From: Cognataquiflexum gelatinilyticum
GTDB taxonomy: Bacteria > Bacteroidota > Bacteroidia > Cytophagales > Cyclobacteriaceae
Length of the DNA stretch: 64,000 nucleotides
Assembly: GCF_024813435.1 (NCBI RefSeq)
Contig: NZ_JANAEZ010000001.1
Location: 620,001 to 684,000, forward strand
Direction: 5' to 3'
Shown: positions 59,314 through 64,000 of the stretch, piece by piece
Layout: each line of letters begins with the position of its first letter
Position numbering within the stretch: position 1 is the first letter of the stretch
The notes under the pieces: generated by a model
Database searches by the model: none
What the model saw: the letters and a program-made list of their open reading frames with translations, nothing else
What the model was told of the DNA's origin: nothing
Made by a program: the position numbers and the translations under genes

Positions 59314-61410
59314 ATGGAAACCAACAAAAGTATTTTTATTGCCACGACTCAGCCCTTTAGCGGAAAATCAATAGTAGCCCTTGGATTGGTGGATATGCTA
59401 CTCGCCAAAGCACATAAAATCGGGTATTTCAAGCCCATTATCAACAACCCTCCCGAGGTAAAAAAAGACTCCCCTTTTGAAACTTTGATCCAACATTTCA
59501 AACTGCCTATCCAATATGAGAAATCATATGGCTATACCAAAGATCAGGCAAATCAGCTCATTGAATCGGGATTGCAGGGAGAAATAATAGACACCATTAT
59601 AAGCAAATACAAGGTTCTAGAGGAAGAAAATGATTTTACCATCATAGAGGGAAGTGATTTTTTGGGAGAAGGGACGGCGTTTGAATTTGATGCCAATCTG
59701 GCAATCGCGAAAAATCTAGGTTCCCCGGTAATCATAGTCTTGTCAGGAGATGGCAAATCAGTTTCTCAAGCTGTCACTTCCGCTGTGGTGACAATCAATA
59801 ATTTTCTTGACAGGAAAGTTAAAGTATTGGCTGTGGTCATCAACAAAGTGGAAGAAGGGGACAGAAAAGAAATCAAAAAGAGCCTTCAAAACCAGTTGAA
59901 CAAAGAAATCATCTTGGCAGTAATTCCGAAAATCCAGGAATTGAAAAGCCCTTCAATGAAAGAAATCAAAGAACATCTCGGGGCAGAGGTCATGTTTGGC
60001 GAAAATTTTCTCTCCAATCCTGCGGACCATTTCATCTTTGGTGCCATGCAGATTTCAAACTTTCTAAAACATATCAAGAAAAACGTATTGATCGTAACGC
60101 CTGCAGATAGGGCTGATATCATTTTGGCTTCTTTGCAGGCCAATCATTCTAAAAACTTTCCGAGGATAGCAGGCATGGTACTTACAGGAGGTTTTGAAAT
60201 TGCCGAATCAGTGATCAAACTGATCGATGGTTCGGATGTGAACCTTCCTGTGCTGACAGTCGATGATCCTTCATTCTATGCGGCGACCAAAGTAGCAGGT
60301 ATTCATTCAAAGATAAGCCCTGATTGTCCTGACAAAATCTTGGGGGCAATCAATACTTTTAGAAAATACATCGATACTGAAGCCCTCGAAAAAGAAATGA
60401 TCAATTTCGTCGGGATTGGAATGACGCCAAGGATGTTTCAGTTTCAGTTAGTCAAATGGGCAAAAAACAAGAAAAAACACATTGTACTGCCAGAAGGCAA
60501 AGACGATAGGATATTAAAAGCCGCAGATAGGCTTGTCAAGCAAAAAATCGTGAAAATTACCCTCCTTGGAGATGTGCAGGAGATCAATGCAAGTATCAGC
60601 AGGCTCGGGCTAAACCTCAACAAAGACAATTGTCAGATCATCAACCCGCAGGATTCTTCCTATTATGAGGATTACAGCAACACACTCTATGAGCTAAGGA
60701 AAGGCAAGAACATGCCTTTGGAAGTTGCCAAAGACCTGATGACTGACGGAGCTTATTTCGGCACAATGATGGTTCATAAAGGGCATGCAGACGGAATGGT
60801 CTCAGGAGCAATCCACACCACCGCACATACCATCAGGCCTGCACTCCAGTTTATCAAAACCAAGCCGGGCATCTCGTTGGTTTCTTCCGTATTCTTCATG
60901 TGCCTTCCTGACAGGGTTACAGTTTTTGGGGATTGTGCGATCAACATCAACCCAACCTCTGAGGAATTGGCAGAAATAGCCATTTCCTCTGCAGATACAA
61001 GTAAAAGATTTGGAATAGAACCACGAGTAGCCATGCTTTCCTATTCATCCGGAGCATCAGGCTCGGGGGAAGACGTAGAGAAAGTAAGGAAAGCCACCGA
61101 AATCGTCAAATCAAAAAGGCCTGATATCAAAGTTGAAGGACCTATCCAATATGATGCTGCTGTTGATCCTGTAACAGGCCGCCAAAAAATGCCAAATTCG
61201 GAAGTAGCAGGAAATGCTTCTGTGCTGATTTTCCCGGATCTAAACACAGGAAACAATACTTATAAGGCCGTCCAAAGAGAAACAGGAGCTGTAGCCATAG
61301 GCCCAATGCTTCAAGGTCTGAACAAACCTGTCAATGACCTCAGCCGTGGTTGTACTGTTGATGATGTGTTCAACACCGTTGTCATCACCGCAATACAGGC
61401 CCAAGAATAG
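59314..61410 (+). CDS. pta: Phosphate acetyltransferase (long, three-domain)
   Basis: A 698-residue enzyme interconverting acetyl-CoA and acetyl phosphate. The N-terminal domain (about 1-200) is the P-loop/BioD-like part (FIATTQPFSGKSIVALGL), then a DRTGG-type domain (VLIVTPADRADIIL), and a C-terminal catalytic domain from about 365 (HIVLPEGKDDRILKAADRL; MDGAIHTTAHTIRPALQFIK region; SYSSGASGSGEDVEKV; NVLIFPDLNTGNNTYK region). The regulatory N-terminal domains are typical of E. coli Pta. ackA, the usual partner, is not beside it. Confidence 0.95.
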   Translation: METNKSIFIATTQPFSGKSIVALGLVDMLLAKAHKIGYFKPIINNPPEVKKDSPFETLIQHFKLPIQYEKSYGYTKDQANQLIESGLQGEIIDTIISKYKVLEEENDFTIIEGSDFLGEGTAFEFDANLAIAKNLGSPVIIVLSGDGKSVSQAVTSAVVTINNFLDRKVKVLAVVINKVEEGDRKEIKKSLQNQLNKEIILAVIPKIQELKSPSMKEIKEHLGAEVMFGENFLSNPADHFIFGAMQISNFLKHIKKNVLIVTPADRADIILASLQANHSKNFPRIAGMVLTGGFEIAESVIKLIDGSDVNLPVLTVDDPSFYAATKVAGIHSKISPDCPDKILGAINTFRKYIDTEALEKEMINFVGIGMTPRMFQFQLVKWAKNKKKHIVLPEGKDDRILKAADRLVKQKIVKITLLGDVQEINASISRLGLNLNKDNCQIINPQDSSYYEDYSNTLYELRKGKNMPLEVAKDLMTDGAYFGTMMVHKGHADGMVSGAIHTTAHTIRPALQFIKTKPGISLVSSVFFMCLPDRVTVFGDCAININPTSEELAEIAISSADTSKRFGIEPRVAMLSYSSGASGSGEDVEKVRKATEIVKSKRPDIKVEGPIQYDAAVDPVTGRQKMPNSEVAGNASVLIFPDLNTGNNTYKAVQRETGAVAIGPMLQGLNKPVNDLSRGCTVDDVFNTVVITAIQAQE

Positions 61411-61483
61411 TATTCCATTTGATTACTTTTGGTTTGGGAACCGGTTTTTATCGATTCTCAGACCTTTTTAATTATGTTTCCTA

Positions 61484-61855
61484 ATGAATTCTCAACAATC
61501 TATTTACGAAGCCCTCGGTGAGGAAAAAATTAAATCTATTGTACATAATTTCTACAGGAATGTGGAGAATAGTGATGGATTGAGAAAGCTATATCCTGAG
61601 GATTTGGCACCTGCAGAAGAAAGACTATTTTTGTTTCTCATCCATGTTTTTGGCGGACCACATACTTATTTGGAGCAGCGGGGACATCCAATGTTACGAA
61701 AAAGACATTTCCAATGGCCTATTGACAGTGAAATGCGAAATTCTTGGCTTAACTGTATGCTATCAGCTTTGGATAAGGTAGAAATGGAAACAGAGATAAA
61801 AGAAGCAATGCAAGGATATTTTGTCAAAGTTGCTAACCATATGATCAATCAATAA
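61484..61855 (+). CDS. Group II truncated hemoglobin
   Basis: A 123-residue trHbO-type globin. Proximal heme ligand His75 is in LRKRHFQWPI, Trp88 (G8) in NSWLNCML, and Tyr24 (B10) in HNFYRNV, which together mark group II. FGGPHTYLEQRGHPML is the family's central region. Such proteins bind O2, NO or peroxide in protection or redox roles. It is between pta and plsC, 3 bases before the latter, and probably co-transcribed with it. Confidence 0.93.
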   Translation: MNSQQSIYEALGEEKIKSIVHNFYRNVENSDGLRKLYPEDLAPAEERLFLFLIHVFGGPHTYLEQRGHPMLRKRHFQWPIDSEMRNSWLNCMLSALDKVEMETEIKEAMQGYFVKVANHMINQ

Positions 61856-61858
61856 GCT

Positions 61859-62623
61859 ATGACAATACTGAAGAGGTTATATTCTATTTATGCTTTTTTG
61901 ATTTTCATGCTTACTTTTCTATTCCTTTTCCCTCTTTTTCTGGTTTGTATCTGGGTTCCTAATTGGGAAAAATACGGTCGGAAAATCAATCAGTTTTGGG
62001 CAAATCTTTTTTTCTTCCTGATCTTGATGCCCATCAAAGTGGAAGGAAAGGAAAATATCAAACCCGGCCAACCTTATATTTTCGCAGCTAACCATTTTTC
62101 CTACCTGGATATTGCTATGATGGGTTTTATCCCGGGAGATGTGGTCTATGTCGGCAAAAGTTCGATCAGGAAAGTCCCTCTTTTTGGGTATTATTTTAAG
62201 AAACTACATATCGCTGTCAACAGATCTAGTATCAAAAGCCGAAGTGAGGTTTTAGTAAGGGCAAAAAATGCCATTTCAAAAGGAAGCAGTATTGTGATTT
62301 TTCCTGAAGGGGGAATCACCACAGGAATGCCTCCACATATGAATATGTTCAAAGATGGCGCATTTAGTCTCGCAATAGACAAACAAATACCATTGATTCC
62401 TGTCACTTTATCGTTTAATCATTTAATTTTGCCCGACGATGGAAAGCTCTTATTGAATTTCAAAAAAGGAAAAATCGTAATCCATCCTCCCATCCAAACA
62501 ATTGGATTGACTGTCAAAGACCTTCCAAGCATAAAAAACAAAAGTTATTATACCATTCAGGACCAACTTTGGAAGGACAACAACCTCTTGGATTCTGAAA
62601 AAACAATAATTCAGACTTTATGA
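61859..62623 (+). CDS. plsC: 1-acyl-sn-glycerol-3-phosphate acyltransferase
   Basis: A 254-residue membrane enzyme making phosphatidic acid from lysophosphatidic acid. Motif I is NHFSYLDIAMM (His79 and Asp84 of HX4D), motif III is IVIFPEGGITTG, and a hydrophobic N-terminal anchor spans about 8-32. The acyl donor, acyl-ACP or acyl-CoA, cannot be told. It overlaps gatC by 4 bases (ATGA). Confidence 0.92.
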   Translation: MTILKRLYSIYAFLIFMLTFLFLFPLFLVCIWVPNWEKYGRKINQFWANLFFFLILMPIKVEGKENIKPGQPYIFAANHFSYLDIAMMGFIPGDVVYVGKSSIRKVPLFGYYFKKLHIAVNRSSIKSRSEVLVRAKNAISKGSSIVIFPEGGITTGMPPHMNMFKDGAFSLAIDKQIPLIPVTLSFNHLILPDDGKLLLNFKKGKIVIHPPIQTIGLTVKDLPSIKNKSYYTIQDQLWKDNNLLDSEKTIIQTL

Positions 62624-62907
62624 AAATTGATTTGAATACCGTAAAGAAAATCTCCCACCTTGCGAGACTTGAGTTTAACGAAGAGGGAGCAGAAAAAATC
62701 CAAAAAGACATGACTCAGATCCTTGATTGGGTCGAGCAACTCAATGAGGTCGATACAACCGGAATAGAGCCTATCACCACCATGTCTTCAGAAGTCAATG
62801 TCATGAGAGAAGATGTCGTTGGCGAGCACCTTTCGCATGAAGCAGGTTTGCTCAATGCCCCACAGCGGGATTCGGATTACTTCAGGGTTCCAAAGGTGCT
62901 TGAATAA
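62620..62907 (+). CDS. gatC: Asp-tRNA(Asn)/Glu-tRNA(Gln) amidotransferase subunit C
   Basis: A 95-residue subunit that binds GatA and stabilises the GatCAB complex, which amidates misacylated tRNA. Typical sequence: VKKISHLARLEFNEEGAEKIQKDMTQILDWVEQLNEVDTTGIEP, and the C-terminal LLNAPQRDSDYFRVPKVLE. gatA and gatB are not next to it, as is often the case in Bacteroidota. It overlaps both neighbours (ATGA upstream, TAATG downstream). Confidence 0.95.
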   Translation: MKIDLNTVKKISHLARLEFNEEGAEKIQKDMTQILDWVEQLNEVDTTGIEPITTMSSEVNVMREDVVGEHLSHEAGLLNAPQRDSDYFRVPKVLE

Positions 62908-64000
62908 TGCCTGCAAAAAGCGACTTAAGAATCAGCACATTCATTTTGAAAGGCCTTCCGATATCACTAGCAGTGGCAGGAGGCCTTTTCCTATTGTACA
63001 GCAGCTTCATTTGGGACAGAGCAATCATGCCCGTCCTGCCGGGAATATTTTCCGAAACCATTTCTGTTCCGGTGAAATTGGTGCAGGTGGGAGGAGAATT
63101 GGTAAGGATTGAAATGGACAATTTCCTTTTGTTCCAAAACTTTGAATCCCTGCCCGCTTTGTCCTATCCTTCTCTCAGTATCCTTTTTGGAGGCTTGGTA
63201 TGGATTCTGGTTGCCTTGGGGCTTGCGCTGATCAGCACCCTCAAAAAACTTTATTTTACCGCTGCATCAGCATTGGTGATTTTTTTACTTGCATTCAGCG
63301 GGATCAACGGATTGAATATCGGAGGTATTTCCAGTAACTATGCCTTGATTGGATTAATGGTTGGTATTTTGACACCATTGATAGGAATATCATTCTTTGC
63401 GCCCTCATGGGGGATTTTGAAAAGGTTCCTCCTAATCCTTTTTTCAGGATCTGTCACACTATTCCTTTTGACAGAAATTTCCGAAATACCTTCTCCATGG
63501 CTTTGGTTGGGTGAAAACAGTGTTTTCCCAGCGACAATGGTTTCGGTTATTTTCCTTCTGCATATTGGCCATGCATTTATCTCAGGGAGTTCAATTCTCC
63601 TGATCCAATTAAACAAGGGCACAGGAATCAAAATTACTTGGCATATCCTGTTTATCTTTCTTATCTATTTTTCTTTGGTCTTCTTTTCATTCCTTGACCT
63701 TACAGGAGAAGTGCAACTCCCCTTCCCTATTCTCCCACCTGCAGTTTTGATGCTTTTAGGAGGTTTGTTGGGTTATTATGTTTTAAGCTACAAAATTGAC
63801 CAAACAGATCAATTCTATAACCATCCTGACATCGGAAAATCTTTTTTCTGGACCGGTTTTGCACTTTCGACAATGACTTGGGCTTGGGTAATTTTTAAAG
63901 AAAACCAATCCATGATTGAATTTTTTAACCATGTTTTCATCTATGGGCAGGTGGCCTTTAGCTTGCTGTTTTTTCTTTACTTAATGGCTAACTTTTCTGA
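62907..64000 (+). CDS. Large polytopic membrane protein, cut by the window end
   Basis: The ATG at 62907 shares its A with the gatC stop codon (TAATG), and the frame stays open for 364 codons to the last base, so the gene continues outside. The visible part is almost entirely hydrophobic: an N-terminal helix after MPAKSDLRISTF, a 60-residue external loop (WDRAIMPVLPGIFSETISV and onward), then at least eight helices with short loops. No enzyme motif or named family is apparent to me. Coupling to gatC suggests real expression. It is missed by simple calling because it has no stop in the window. Confidence 0.75.
   Translation, partial: MPAKSDLRISTFILKGLPISLAVAGGLFLLYSSFIWDRAIMPVLPGIFSETISVPVKLVQVGGELVRIEMDNFLLFQNFESLPALSYPSLSILFGGLVWILVALGLALISTLKKLYFTAASALVIFLLAFSGINGLNIGGISSNYALIGLMVGILTPLIGISFFAPSWGILKRFLLILFSGSVTLFLLTEISEIPSPWLWLGENSVFPATMVSVIFLLHIGHAFISGSSILLIQLNKGTGIKITWHILFIFLIYFSLVFFSFLDLTGEVQLPFPILPPAVLMLLGGLLGYYVLSYKIDQTDQFYNHPDIGKSFFWTGFALSTMTWAWVIFKENQSMIEFFNHVFIYGQVAFSLLFFLYLMANFS

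Noticed and set aside
1..64000. Horizontal acquisition, prophage, transposon, toxin-antitoxin or defence island
   Set aside because: No integrase, transposase, tRNA-flanked boundary, phage structural gene or marked change in composition is visible; nearly all genes are housekeeping or typical Bacteroidota envelope genes. The HTH cassette lacks toxin features.

Overview
The window reads as a stretch of ordinary chromosome from a Bacteroidota bacterium, most likely order Cytophagales and family Cyclobacteriaceae (Algoriphagus/Belliella-like). This rests on the families present (DUF3822 next to coaD, TIGR02757/DUF2400, WbqC, CtlX, DUF4377-META, GHL10, HutG-type formimidoylglutamase), on Bacteroidota-type promoters (TTTG, about 17-21 nt, TAnnTTTG) and on the near absence of Shine-Dalgarno sequences. 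The genus is inference. I see no prophage, insertion sequence, CRISPR array, tRNA or rRNA.

Layout. 1-6.2 kb: the end of an LD-carboxypeptidase, two lipoproteins, a DUF1573 protein, a RecD-like helicase, a NUDIX protein and an operon ending in coaD. 6.1-13.7 kb: NUDIX, pyrE, a LysM/DUF2400 operon and a large VPS10/BNR propeller protein. 13.7-17.2 kb: surface-sugar genes (rfbB, UDP-glucuronate epimerase, glycosyltransferase). 17.3-18.4 kb: a small cassette of two related membrane proteins and a helix-turn-helix regulator behind a promoter overlapped by two matching palindromes. 18.6-30.9 kb: amino-acid biosynthesis (proC, hisA, hisH, phhA, aroF and the whole trpEGDCFBA operon). 30.9-39 kb: hutG, an Hsp20 and a cell-wall turnover/recycling cluster (amidase, GHL10, GNAT, AmpG-like permease, GH3). 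39-50 kb: phosphatase, ModF-like ATPase, dtd, an unusual IscA-like protein, a flavin/2Fe-2S reductase, purB, SulP transporter and ctlX. 50-56.7 kb: a tandem paralogous pair, clpC, WbqC, a Sua5/YrdC protein and MutT. 56.8-64 kb: mltG, a thioesterase, BrkB, pta, a truncated hemoglobin, plsC, gatC and a polytopic membrane protein cut by the window edge.

The best new signals are regulatory. (1) The trp operon has a complete ribosome-mediated attenuator: promoter, 24-codon leader peptide with YWWWHW, an 11-bp antiterminator pairing, and an 11-bp terminator with a seven-U tail. (2) Several gaps between genes, mainly in the his/trp block, carry irregular tandem words with a fixed polarity: purine-rich after the upstream stop codon where the gap is long enough, and almost free of G on the mRNA strand just before the next start codon. 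The hisH and trpB leaders share 28 of 30 bases. (3) The HTH cassette has two TGTAAA-N6-TTTACA-type sites exactly 21 bp apart over its promoter. All positions and base counts were made by eye from the sequence; no searches or folding programs were run.
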